Below are positions 57,105 to 64,000 of a stretch of DNA of 64,000 nucleotides, piece after piece. The translations under genes were made by a program, and so were the position numbers. Origin of the DNA: Candidatus Zymogenaceae bacterium (GTDB lineage: Bacteria; Desulfobacterota; Zymogenia; Zymogenales; Zymogenaceae); assembly GCA_016933535.1 (NCBI GenBank), contig JAFGAS010000024.1, forward strand, positions 62,001-126,000. The letters are read 5' to 3'. The notes below the pieces were generated by a model that saw nothing but the letters and a program-made list of their open reading frames with translations, was not told the origin of the DNA and did no database searches. Numbering within the stretch: the stretch's first letter is position 1; every line of letters starts with the position of its first letter.

Positions 57105-58313
57105 ATGAAAGCTCTCTATTTTGATTCGGATCTCAAACGGATCGTGCTGACCAAGGCCCTTTCGCTGGTCTATCCAAACGCCCCCCTTTCGCGATTTTCA
57201 CCGGTCTCGTATGCCGACGTGCCCGAACCGGGCCTCCCCGGCGAAAACTGGGTAAAGGTGAAAAACCGGATGTGCGGCCTGTGCGGGTCGGATATCCATT
57301 TCATGTTCCTCGAAATCGACCCAAAGACGGCCCCGGCGGCGGTCCCGCCGATAAAACGTAAATTCCTCGGCCACGAGCTGGTGGGGGAGGTCGTCGAATC
57401 CGGGACGGGGGCAGGCGAGTTCAAAGAGGGCGACCGCGTGATCCTCCGGATCGATTGGCCGAGCTGCTACCAGAAAGAGACCCGCCCGATGTGCCGACAA
57501 TGTCAGCGGGGCAACTACCTCTTGTGCGAAGACCCCGGGTGGGACGGCGCCCCGGCCAACCAGGGGGGAGGCTTTTCTCCCTATATGGTCGTCCACAAAA
57601 GCCAGCTGGTAAAAATTGGGCCCGATATCCCCGATAATGACGCGGTCCTCATCGAGCCGGTCGCCTGCTCCGTCCGGGCGGCCCTTAAACGCCCGCCCGC
57701 CGCGGGCGAACGCGTGCTCGTGCTGGGGGCCGGCACGATCGGGCTTACGATGATCATGGTGCTTCGGGCGATCTCGCCCGATACCGAGGTCTGGGCGGTG
57801 GCCCGCTACCCGCACCAGGCCGACGCGGCCCGGCGGCTGGGAGCGGCCGGTATCATCTCGGGCAAAGAGGCCTACCGAAAGGCGGCCGAGGCCACCGGCG
57901 GTAAGTATTTCAAGGGTATGTTTAATAACGAGATGGTCATCGGCGGATTTGACGTGATCTACGACACCGTCGGCAACGACCGCAGCATCACCGACAGCCT
58001 TCGCTGGGCCAGGGCCGGGGGGACGGTGGTGGTGGTAGGGATTAACTTTATCCCCAAACGCCTCGAATACACGCCGATCTGGTACCAGGAGATCAACCTC
58101 ATGGGCATCAACTGCCACGGGCAGGAGACCTTTAAGGGGAAATCGATGACCTCGTTCGATGCGGCGCTGGCCCTCTACCGTGAAGGCAGTCTCGATTTTT
58201 CCGGCATCATCACGCACACGTTCCCGATGGCGGATTTCAGGCAGGCGATCAAGATCTTCTTTGACAAGAAGCGGCACCGCGCCGTCAAGGTCGTGCTGAC
58301 TCACCAGCGATAG
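57105..58313 (+). CDS. zinc-type alcohol dehydrogenase-like protein (MDR family)
   Basis: A 402-aa medium-chain dehydrogenase. Catalytic-zinc residues are near CGLCGSDIHFM and GHELVGEVV; the structural lobe has CRQCQRGNYLLC, with three of the usual four Cys. The nucleotide domain begins VLVLGAGTIGLTMI. It oxidises or reduces alcohols/aldehydes or polyols, probably with NAD(P)H; the substrate is unknown. ATG 57105 is chosen because GGGAG lies 8 nt upstream. Confidence 0.85.
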   Translation: MKALYFDSDLKRIVLTKALSLVYPNAPLSRFSPVSYADVPEPGLPGENWVKVKNRMCGLCGSDIHFMFLEIDPKTAPAAVPPIKRKFLGHELVGEVVESGTGAGEFKEGDRVILRIDWPSCYQKETRPMCRQCQRGNYLLCEDPGWDGAPANQGGGFSPYMVVHKSQLVKIGPDIPDNDAVLIEPVACSVRAALKRPPAAGERVLVLGAGTIGLTMIMVLRAISPDTEVWAVARYPHQADAARRLGAAGIISGKEAYRKAAEATGGKYFKGMFNNEMVIGGFDVIYDTVGNDRSITDSLRWARAGGTVVVVGINFIPKRLEYTPIWYQEINLMGINCHGQETFKGKSMTSFDAALALYREGSLDFSGIITHTFPMADFRQAIKIFFDKKRHRAVKVVLTHQR

Positions 58314-58380
58314 GAAATTTTCCAGCTGTTTTAGCGGAATATTTGCGGGTTAGCCTAAGGATTAGTAGGAGGAACCGGTT

Positions 58381-59193
58381 TTGCAGATTCCCAAGATAGT
58401 CCTTTTTTTCATTGTATGTGCCGTATTATTTGTACAGTTCGGTTTGGCGCATGCCCAAGAAAACAAGGATAGCGCTTTCTGGTATAATAGAGCTTTGGAT
58501 TATGAAGAAAAGGGTGATTACGAAAATGCAATCGAATGCTATACAAAAGCGATAGACCTATGTCCTGATCCCACCTGCCTGTCTTCGAACTATCTTCATC
58601 GCGGAACCTGTAATTTTGACTCTGGAAGATATGATCAAGCCATCAAGGACTACTCAAAAGCAGTCGAACTTAACCCAAATTCAGATACCGGTTACGTTGG
58701 GAGAGGGAATGTCTACTTATTCTTGAATGAATATGATAAAGCGCTGATAAACTACACTAATGCAATAGAATCTGGCCAGAAAGACTACAGCGGATTTTAT
58801 GCTTTCTATCTTAGGTCGCGAGCCTACTACGAGAAAGGCGAATACGATAAGGCTCTTGACGATATTAACTATTCATTAAAACTAAAACCGGATCAAATAT
58901 ATATACTATGGGTACGAAGTGATATCTATCGAGAAATGGGACGGTATAAGGAAGCAATGGCCGATATAGAAAAATCGATTTCCATTGCTCCAGACTTCTA
59001 CCGGTTTTACTTTACGAGAGGGAAGATCAACGAATCGCTCGGCGAAAATGAAAAGGCACTCGAAGACTATAGAAGAGGCTGTGATTTAGGAATAGAAGAT
59101 CTGGTAAGAAATCGGCCTACCGCCTTTGGTAAAAAAGCCATTGAGGACGTTTGCGACGCTTGCGAGAGGCTGAGAAAAGAGCTGGGTAAATAA
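58381..59193 (+). CDS. exported TPR-repeat protein
   Basis: A 270-aa protein with a signal peptide (about residues 1-25, GLAHA-QEN) and about six tetratricopeptide repeats (YENAIECYTKAIDLCPDP, YDQAIKDYSKAVELNPNS, YDKALINYTNAIES, YDKALDDINYSLKLKPDQ, YKEAMADIEKSISIAPDF, EKALEDYRRGCDLG). It is probably periplasmic and mediates protein contacts. The start is TTG at 58381 with GGAGG upstream. AT-richer than its neighbours. Confidence 0.82.
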   Translation: MQIPKIVLFFIVCAVLFVQFGLAHAQENKDSAFWYNRALDYEEKGDYENAIECYTKAIDLCPDPTCLSSNYLHRGTCNFDSGRYDQAIKDYSKAVELNPNSDTGYVGRGNVYLFLNEYDKALINYTNAIESGQKDYSGFYAFYLRSRAYYEKGEYDKALDDINYSLKLKPDQIYILWVRSDIYREMGRYKEAMADIEKSISIAPDFYRFYFTRGKINESLGENEKALEDYRRGCDLGIEDLVRNRPTAFGKKAIEDVCDACERLRKELGK

Positions 59194-59313
59194 GCTATGT
59201 TATTAGGTGTGCTTTGTAAGGGTTGCTACACAATCTTAAACGACCAGCCGAGATAAGAACTCTGTCATGGGCCTGATGCCGTAAACCGAATCCCCCTATT
59301 ATCACGGAACCGC

Positions 59314-59333
59314 GGGCGGCTCGTGAGCCGCCC
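59314..59333 (+). repeat. REP-like palindrome (oriented, CTAC tail)
   Basis: GGGCGGCTCGTGAGCCGCCC with CTAC after it, same layout as the RAYT palindromes, one central mismatch. It starts a 50-nt block (59314-59363) that recurs at 59849-59898 with 2 mismatches. Confidence 0.8.
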
Positions 59334-59418
59334 CTACAAGGGAACCCCCGCCCCCACGGGCAACCTAAGGTTGCCACACCCCTTCAGGGTTCGCAATTAC
59401 AACAATAATCGCCGCCGA

Positions 59419-59438
59419 GGGCGGCATTCATGCCGCCC
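59419..59438 (+). repeat. REP-like palindrome
   Basis: GGGCGGCATTCATGCCGCCC (9-bp arms). Identical to the copy at 59658-59677. The flanking tail is degenerate here. Confidence 0.75.
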
Positions 59439-59446
59439 GTTCTTAA

Positions 59447-59578
59447 CGTCATTGCGAGGGAGTGAAACGACCGAAGCAATCCCCCGACTGTCACCGGAAA
59501 CGCCACTGAGCCGCGCGCTATTCCTCTGTTGTCAGGGGATTGCCGCGTCGGCCCCGATGGGGCCTCCTCGCAATGACG
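59447..59578. repeat. 132-bp inverted-repeat element (MITE-like)
   Basis: Terminal 13-bp inverted repeats CGTCATTGCGAGG (59447-59459) and CCTCGCAATGACG (59566-59578). Internal parts GAAGCAATCCCCC and AGGGGATTGCC are also roughly inverted. From memory, such ATTGCGAGG...GAAGCAATC elements are widespread in several bacterial groups. A right-end fragment recurs at about 59716-59741. Confidence 0.75.
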
Positions 59579-59657
59579 GCGAAGTTACGTAGCTGCAAGA
59601 CGGACACGATATGTCATACCCAAACGAATTCAAACGGCAAACGTCCTAACACCTGTA

Positions 59658-59677
59658 GGGCGGCATTCATGCCGCCC
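59658..59677 (-). repeat. REP-like palindrome, reverse orientation
   Basis: GGGCGGCATTCATGCCGCCC preceded by TGTA, i.e. the CTAC-type tail on the other strand. Same palindrome as at 59419-59438. Degenerate relatives lie at 59753-59786. Confidence 0.75.
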
Positions 59678-59817
59678 GGTGTAAAATCGCCGTATCGGAC
59701 GGGCCGCGTTTGCCACGGGGCCTATCGGCCCCTCGCAATGACAATGATAATCGCCGCCTAAGGCGGCATCGTTTAGCGTTGCCGCCCCTACAGTTTCTAA
59801 TTCGTTCCTGTCTGTAG

Positions 59818-59837
59818 GGGCCGTTCGCGAACGGCCC
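59818..59837 (-). repeat. REP-like palindrome, reverse orientation
   Basis: Perfect palindrome GGGCCGTTCGCGAACGGCCC preceded by TGTAG. It has a different stem sequence from the other copies but the same length and end bases. Confidence 0.8.
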
Positions 59838-59848
59838 GGTGGTCCGGT

Positions 59849-59868
59849 GGGCGGCTCGCGAGCCGCCC
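59849..59868 (+). repeat. REP-like palindrome (second copy of 50-nt block)
   Basis: Perfect palindrome GGGCGGCTCGCGAGCCGCCC followed by CTACA; part of the 50-nt direct repeat 59849-59898 matching 59314-59363. Confidence 0.8.
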
Positions 59869-60107
59869 CTACATGGGAACCCCCGCCCCCACGGGCAATC
59901 TTGCCGCCTGCAATAAAACGAAAGACAGAGAACAACTGGATTTCCTTATCCCAACCATACAAACACACCGCAGCCCGAACGAGAAAAAGCAAGACAATCA
60001 TCGGACCGTATGGTATATTTACTCGGTTACGGTATGTTGTATCGGGCGTGCCCGTTACTATGCCCTTTTGGTTTTTTCATGTTGTTACCGGGTAACAAGG
60101 AGGTTCA

Positions 60108-60530
60108 ATGATCGAGCGGACACTTTCCATCATCAAGCCCGACGGGGTAAAAAAGAAAATCATCGGCGACATTATCGGGCGCTTCGAAAAAGGCGGCCTG
60201 AAAGTCGTGGCGATGCGCATGGTCCATATGAGCAAGCGCGAGGCCGAGGGGTTTTATGCCGTCCATAAGGACAAGCCCTTTTACAGCAGCCTGACCGATT
60301 TCATGAGCTCGGGGCCTGCCGTCGTCATGATATTGGAGGGCGACGGAGCAATCGCGAAGAACCGCCAGCTCATGGGCGCTACCGATCCCAAGAAGGCGGA
60401 CGCGGGGACGATCCGCGCGGCGTACGGGACCTCCATCGAGGTCAATACCGTGCACGGCTCCGACGCCCCCGAGACGGCGGCGACCGAAACGGCCTATTTC
60501 TTTTCGGATATAGAGAGGTTCACCTATTAA
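60108..60530 (+). CDS. ndk: nucleoside-diphosphate kinase
   Basis: A 140-aa protein of standard length. It transfers gamma-phosphate between nucleoside triphosphates. The catalytic His is in [12 protein letters not shown], and [19 protein letters not shown] and [17 protein letters not shown] are conserved. AGGAGG lies 6 nt before the ATG. It begins just after the repeat-filled gap. Confidence 0.97.
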   Translation: MIERTLSIIKPDGVKKKIIGDIIGRFEKGGLKVVAMRMVHMSKREAEGFYAVHKDKPFYSSLTDFMSSGPAVVMILEGDGAIAKNRQLMGATDPKKADAGTIRAAYGTSIEVNTVHGSDAPETAATETAYFFSDIERFTY

Positions 60531-60608
60531 AAGGCGCCGGGGGCGGTGTTTTGTCATGCCGCTCCTATCGGATATAGCGGGCAGGGTATGGACGCGGGTG
60601 GTCATAAA

Positions 60609-61673
60609 ATGAAAGAGCTGGTCGGTATGCTCCCCGATGAGATGGAACAGTTCGTCTTATCGCTGGGTGAGAAACCCTTTCGTGCCAGACAGATCACGGA
60701 CTGGATCTATAAGAAGGGCGTTACCGATATAGAGATGATGACCGACCTATCGGGCTCGTTTCGCCTTCTCCTTTCCCACAATGCCCGGGTCACGCTCCCT
60801 GCCGTTACAAAGGTGACGGAGGCCGCCGACGGCACGGTGAAATTTCTCCTTGAGCTTGCCGACGGCGCGGCAATTGAATCCGTGATCATCCCCGACGAGG
60901 GCAGGACGACACTGTGCGTGTCGAGCCAGACTGGCTGTGCGCTCGGCTGCGCCTTCTGCATGACAGGAAGGCTCGGAAAAAGGCGGGACCTCACCGCCGG
61001 CGAGATCGTCGGCCAGGTGCTGGTCGCCCGGGACTACCTCGGGACGCGGGGAGAGGCGCTTACCAATATCGTCTTCATGGGGATGGGCGAACCGCTGCTC
61101 AACTACGATGAAGTCAGGCGCGCGCTGACGCTCATCCTGGGCGACCGGGGGCTGTCCTTTTCGTGGCGGCACGTAACCGTCTCGACGGCGGGCATCCCGG
61201 AGGGGATCACCAGGCTCGGGAAAGAGGTCCTGGTAAACCTGGCCGTCTCGCTCAACGCCCCGGACGACCAAACCAGGGACCGGATCATGCCGATGAACCG
61301 GAAATACCCGCTCGATGCCCTCATGGCGGCGCTTGCGGCCTACCCCCTCAAGCGGGGCCGGCGCATCACTATCGAGTACGTGCTCCTTTCGGGCGTCAAC
61401 GATACCGAGGATCACGCCCGGGCCCTCGTAAGGCTCGTCAGGGGTATCCCCGTCAAGATCAACCTGATCCCGTTTAACCCGTTTCCCGGCGCCCCGTTTT
61501 CCCGTCCGGACTACGGCCGGGTCCTCGGATTTCAGGAGATCCTGATTAGCGCCCATCTCAACGCCATCATCAGGAAGAGCAAGGGGGGCGGGATTGCCGC
61601 CGCCTGCGGGCAGCTGGTGGCGGCTTCCTCTACTCGGGGGCGTTCGGGCGGGAATGAGAACGGGACGGCATAA
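60609..61673 (+). CDS. rlmN: dual-specificity 23S rRNA/tRNA adenine-C2 methyltransferase
   Basis: A 354-aa radical-SAM enzyme that methylates A2503 of 23S rRNA and A37 of some tRNAs. The FeS Cys motif CALGCAFCMTG and the methyl-carrying Cys near the end (GGGIAAACGQL) are present. PFRARQITDWIYKKGV is the family N-terminus. ATG 60609 is preferred; ATG 60588 is also possible. It follows ndk by under 100 nt. Confidence 0.93.
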   Translation: MKELVGMLPDEMEQFVLSLGEKPFRARQITDWIYKKGVTDIEMMTDLSGSFRLLLSHNARVTLPAVTKVTEAADGTVKFLLELADGAAIESVIIPDEGRTTLCVSSQTGCALGCAFCMTGRLGKRRDLTAGEIVGQVLVARDYLGTRGEALTNIVFMGMGEPLLNYDEVRRALTLILGDRGLSFSWRHVTVSTAGIPEGITRLGKEVLVNLAVSLNAPDDQTRDRIMPMNRKYPLDALMAALAAYPLKRGRRITIEYVLLSGVNDTEDHARALVRLVRGIPVKINLIPFNPFPGAPFSRPDYGRVLGFQEILISAHLNAIIRKSKGGGIAAACGQLVAASSTRGRSGGNENGTA

Positions 61674-61722
61674 ACCTATGAGGTCCCGCACCGAAAGTAA
61701 TCTCCCTGTCGCCCTCGGGTAC

Positions 61723-62625
61723 CTACGCGGCCGGTGATAGCGCTATCGCGTCCAATTCCTTCCAGGCGCCCTCGATCTGTTTCCAATCCAGGATGTCCTT
61801 TTTGTTATCCTTGACCTTATGCGCAAAGGCGCAATAGGGGTCTCCCATTGCCCGGCAGCGCACCTCCCTGGTTTCGACGAATTTGCCCGAAAGCTTATTA
61901 ACGACCCCGTTGTAGAAGCCGTCCATGTAACCCGTGAGCCAATCGCAGATAGGTTTCCCGTTTTCCTTGACACCTTCGGATTCATAGGAATTGGATATCT
62001 TTGACAGGAAGAGGTAATTGCCGTCGTCGCCCTTCTTCGAGAAGACCCGGGAGTGAGACCAACCGGCGTGCGCGAACGTGCCGAGATAGAGGCGCTCATC
62101 CTGCTCATCGACGAGGTCCTCGACGGTCTTCCACCGGTAATTTTCAATTTCCTGATTGGCCATCCCGATGCCGGCTTTTTTTGTCGCTTCCCGTACGATG
62201 GCTTTTGTCCCGTTTTCGGTAAGGGTTTCGTAGAGGGCTTCCCGAAAACTCTGTATAAACGAAACGGGCAGGACGCGCCAGTGGTTTGTTCCCAAGTAGT
62301 CGAGAGTCCTGGATTTCCCGTCCCAGGTAACGTCGTCCGGGATGATACTGTTCTGAATATCAATCGGGACAATCAGGCTGTCGACGAATTTTCCGGCCGA
62401 TTCGACGCTGACGTTTTCCAGGATCTCTTTCGGAGCGCCGCACTTTTCAAGGACCTTTCTGAATACCATCATGACGGGCACTTCTCCGAGGACCCTGTTC
62501 ATCTCATCGACAAAGGAAAAAATGAAATCGTACCGCTTAAGGAGCAGGCGGTGGTCGGCCTTTTCATTATGCAGCATAATCGTACCGTCCTTTAAGTTCC
62601 ATTCGACGGTGTTTTGATGTTCCAT
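61723..62625 (-). CDS. V4R-domain protein
   Basis: A 300-aa protein; the C-terminal V4R (4-vinyl-reductase) domain includes VRCRAMGDPYCAFAHK (about residues 254-269) with metal-type Cys. V4R domains bind small hydrophobic ligands or metals and also occur in sensory proteins fused to sigma-54 activators. The N-terminal half has no recognised domain. GAGGA precedes the ATG. It has a consensus -24/-12 promoter, and the sigma-54 activator is the gene upstream, so it is the likely target and may be its sensor or product. Confidence 0.82.
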   Translation of the reverse strand: MEHQNTVEWNLKDGTIMLHNEKADHRLLLKRYDFIFSFVDEMNRVLGEVPVMMVFRKVLEKCGAPKEILENVSVESAGKFVDSLIVPIDIQNSIIPDDVTWDGKSRTLDYLGTNHWRVLPVSFIQSFREALYETLTENGTKAIVREATKKAGIGMANQEIENYRWKTVEDLVDEQDERLYLGTFAHAGWSHSRVFSKKGDDGNYLFLSKISNSYESEGVKENGKPICDWLTGYMDGFYNGVVNKLSGKFVETREVRCRAMGDPYCAFAHKVKDNKKDILDWKQIEGAWKELDAIALSPAA

Positions 62626-62706
62626 AGTTTTGTCCTCTTTTAATATATAAAATTCCTTGTAGCTTATAACGGTTATTGTCCGTCCACCCTCAGCGGTACA
62701 CTATAA

Positions 62707-62722
62707 AGCAATTGCCGTGCCA
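62707..62722 (-). promoter_or_regulatory. sigma-54 (-24/-12) promoter of the V4R gene
   Basis: On the minus strand TGGCACG-GCAA-TTGCT matches the RpoN consensus (GG and GC spaced exactly as required) at 62707-62722. Transcription would begin near 62696, about 70 nt before the ATG. Confidence 0.92.
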
Positions 62723-62811
62723 CAACATTCACACAAAGTAAATAATTACACTAATGATATCAATGCGTTGCAGAGGTGATAACAGACGGTTATCCGTTGG
62801 CGGAGCCAACA

Positions 62812-62825
62812 TTCCACTTATGGAA
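62812..62825. promoter_or_regulatory. TTCCA-N4-TGGAA palindrome, proximal activator site
   Basis: TTCCACTTATGGAA, centred about 122 nt upstream of the expected start of the sigma-54 transcript. Its arms are the same as those of the distal site at 62994-63007. Confidence 0.7.
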
Positions 62826-62993
62826 CGTTTCCGGGGCCTCGGGGGATATCCTTGAGATGATGATCGTCCAGGAATGCGCTGGATGCATAATAGCTAAAGA
62901 TTCTGGACTGTTATAGATGTCCCGCAACGGTGAGGAGACGGGCATGAATTGAGGGATGAATTCCGGATATGAAACATGATACACCGCATTACG

Positions 62994-63007
62994 TTCCAGT
63001 AATGGAA
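62994..63007. promoter_or_regulatory. TTCCA-N4-TGGAA palindrome, distal activator site
   Basis: TTCCAGTAATGGAA within GTTCCA-N4-TGGAAC, about 304 nt upstream of the expected transcript start. It is a second copy of the same half-sites. Confidence 0.7.
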
Positions 63008-63074
63008 CACGCGACTGTCCCTGGCGTCGGTCATCGGTAAAAGCGATATAGAGAGGCCGGCGAGGCCGCATTCG

Positions 63075-64000
63075 TCACAACAAGTGGTATTTCTTCATTT
63101 TTCTCCAGAGGCTGGTCCTGCCGATATTCAGGGCGCGGGCCGCTTTAGCCCTGTCTCCGCTATGCCGGGCCAGAATGGTCCTGATGAGTTCCTTCTCCGA
63201 GTCCATGACGTGGTCTTTCAGCTCCGTCGTCGGTCGGGGGGTTTTCGCGGAGCCGATCAATTCTCTCGGAAGATGTTCCATGGTAACGATATCACGCCGG
63301 CAGAGCACCGAGGCATGTTCGATGATATTCTCCAGCTCGCGAACATTGCCGGGGAAATCATAGGTCATGAGAAACTCCAGCACCTCTTCGGAGACCGCGG
63401 AGATGTTTTTTCCCATGGACCCCGCGAATTTTTTCAGGAAATGGTCGATTAGCAGGGGAATGTCTTCTCTCCGTTCCTTAAGCTGGGGGAGGCTTATTTT
63501 AAGGACGTTGAGCCGATAGAAGAGATCTTCCCGAAAAACGCCGGCTTTAACCTCCCGGGTAATACTGCGGTTGGACGAGGCAATGATCCGGGCGTCGGTT
63601 TTTACGCTCGCGACCGCGCCGAGAGGCTCATACTCCCGTTCTTCGAGAACTCTCAGGAGCTTCACCTGGAGGGGTTTTGACAGCTCCACAATTTCGTCCA
63701 GAAACAACGTACCCCCCTCGGCCAGGGCGAAACGTCCGGGTTTATCGGCAAGGGCGTTGGTGAAGGCCCCTTTAACGTATCCAAAAAGCTCGGACTCAAG
63801 CAGCGTTTCGGGTATTGCCGAACAATTGACCGCAATGAAGGGCCCGTTCTTCCTGGGGGAGAGGTTGTGAATCGCCCGGGCAAAGAGTTCCTTGCCGGTG
63901 CCGCTTGGCCCTTCGATGAGCACGGTGCTCCCGCTTTCCGATATATCGGGCAGGATCGAGAATATCTCCCTGATCCGGTGGTTCTTGCTGATAATGTCTT
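63075..64000 (-). CDS. sigma-54-dependent Fis-family activator (partial, N-terminus beyond window)
   Basis: The reading frame stays open to the window edge, so the regulatory domain is missing. Visible are the AAA+ sigma-54 interaction domain (Walker A GPSGTGKE, a GAFTNA loop where GAFTGA is standard, Walker B GGTLFLDEI) and a C-terminal Fis-type HTH (RAKAARALNIGRTSLWRKMKKYHLL-region). It hydrolyses ATP to open sigma-54 promoters. It lies directly upstream of the V4R gene, whose promoter and paired palindromes it probably acts on. Confidence 0.95.
   Translation of the reverse strand, partial: DIISKNHRIREIFSILPDISESGSTVLIEGPSGTGKELFARAIHNLSPRKNGPFIAVNCSAIPETLLESELFGYVKGAFTNALADKPGRFALAEGGTLFLDEIVELSKPLQVKLLRVLEEREYEPLGAVASVKTDARIIASSNRSITREVKAGVFREDLFYRLNVLKISLPQLKERREDIPLLIDHFLKKFAGSMGKNISAVSEEVLEFLMTYDFPGNVRELENIIEHASVLCRRDIVTMEHLPRELIGSAKTPRPTTELKDHVMDSEKELIRTILARHSGDRAKAARALNIGRTSLWRKMKKYHLL

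Noticed and set aside
57198-58304. A 368-aa frame antisense to the zinc dehydrogenase
   Set aside because: Shadow of a gene with intact Rossmann and zinc motifs.
59194-60107. A possible CRISPR array in the repeat-rich gap
   Set aside because: The repeats are palindromic, in both orientations and unevenly spaced; there are no uniform spacers and no cas genes in the window.

Overview
The window looks like chromosomal DNA of an anaerobic, Gram-negative, deltaproteobacterium-like organism (Desulfobacterota in the broad sense). This is an inference from gene content: the linked set pth, rplY/ctc, prs, tRNA-Gln, spoVG, ispE; a membrane pyrophosphatase; a siroheme-decarboxylase-like Lrp protein beside hemL (the heme route known from sulfate reducers and archaea); FAD/Fe-S/CCG redox proteins; lipoproteins; and a sigma-54 regulator. 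Coding density is high. GC content is moderately high, except for a low-GC patch near 13.3-14.3 kb and a somewhat AT-richer gene at 58.4-59.2 kb.

Layout. 0.2-7 kb: a small lipoprotein, a tetraheme cytochrome, an EmrA/EmrB-type efflux pair and a 1026-aa FAD/Fe-S/CCG oxidoreductase with a methionine-rich tail. 7-13.3 kb: uvrA, a methyltransferase, a trans-sulfuration-family PLP enzyme, a small GlsB/YeaQ-type membrane protein, and a REP-associated tyrosine transposase (RAYT) surrounded and interrupted by 20-bp palindromes. 13.3-14.3 kb: a low-GC cassette of two unknown genes. 14.3-19.5 kb: a GH57 branching enzyme, a ferredoxin-like protein and hppA. 19.5-25 kb: the pth-rplY-prs-tRNA-Gln-spoVG-ispE-engB-THEP1 run and a 32-aa COX24-domain gene with its own promoter and terminator. 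25-33 kb: a frameshifted glycosyltransferase, a Cys-nucleophile alpha/beta hydrolase, Hsp20, a DnaJ-type cochaperone, DUF1844, a vWA protein and membrane/TPR proteins. 33.5-41.9 kb: the replication region gyrA-gyrB-dnaN-dnaA (all on the minus strand, no recF) with DnaA-box-like sites on both sides of dnaA. 41.9-47.5 kb: a cyclophilin-like protein, an amidohydrolase, hemL plus the siroheme-decarboxylase-like gene, dksA and a bactofilin. 47.7-49.7 kb: the Fo part of an ATP synthase (atpZ-atpI-atpB-atpE) behind a strong promoter with a FadR-like palindrome. 50-56.5 kb: a PHP protein, a response regulator/PAS/GGDEF protein, and an operon of two thiolase-fold proteins plus two DUF35 proteins. 56.7-61.7 kb: a Cys-rich protein, a zinc dehydrogenase, a TPR protein, a repeat-filled intergenic region, ndk and rlmN. 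61.7-64 kb: a V4R-domain gene with a consensus -24/-12 promoter, two matching palindromes, and an upstream sigma-54 activator cut by the window edge.

The items most worth following up are: (1) the self-contained sigma-54 activator/V4R circuit at the right end; (2) a RAYT gene carrying its own REP palindrome inside its reading frame, with a covarying copy next door and a second cluster of the same family 46 kb away; (3) a FadR-type operator overlapping the predicted start of the ATP synthase Fo operon; and (4) a thiolase-like pair in which both canonical Cys nucleophiles are missing.
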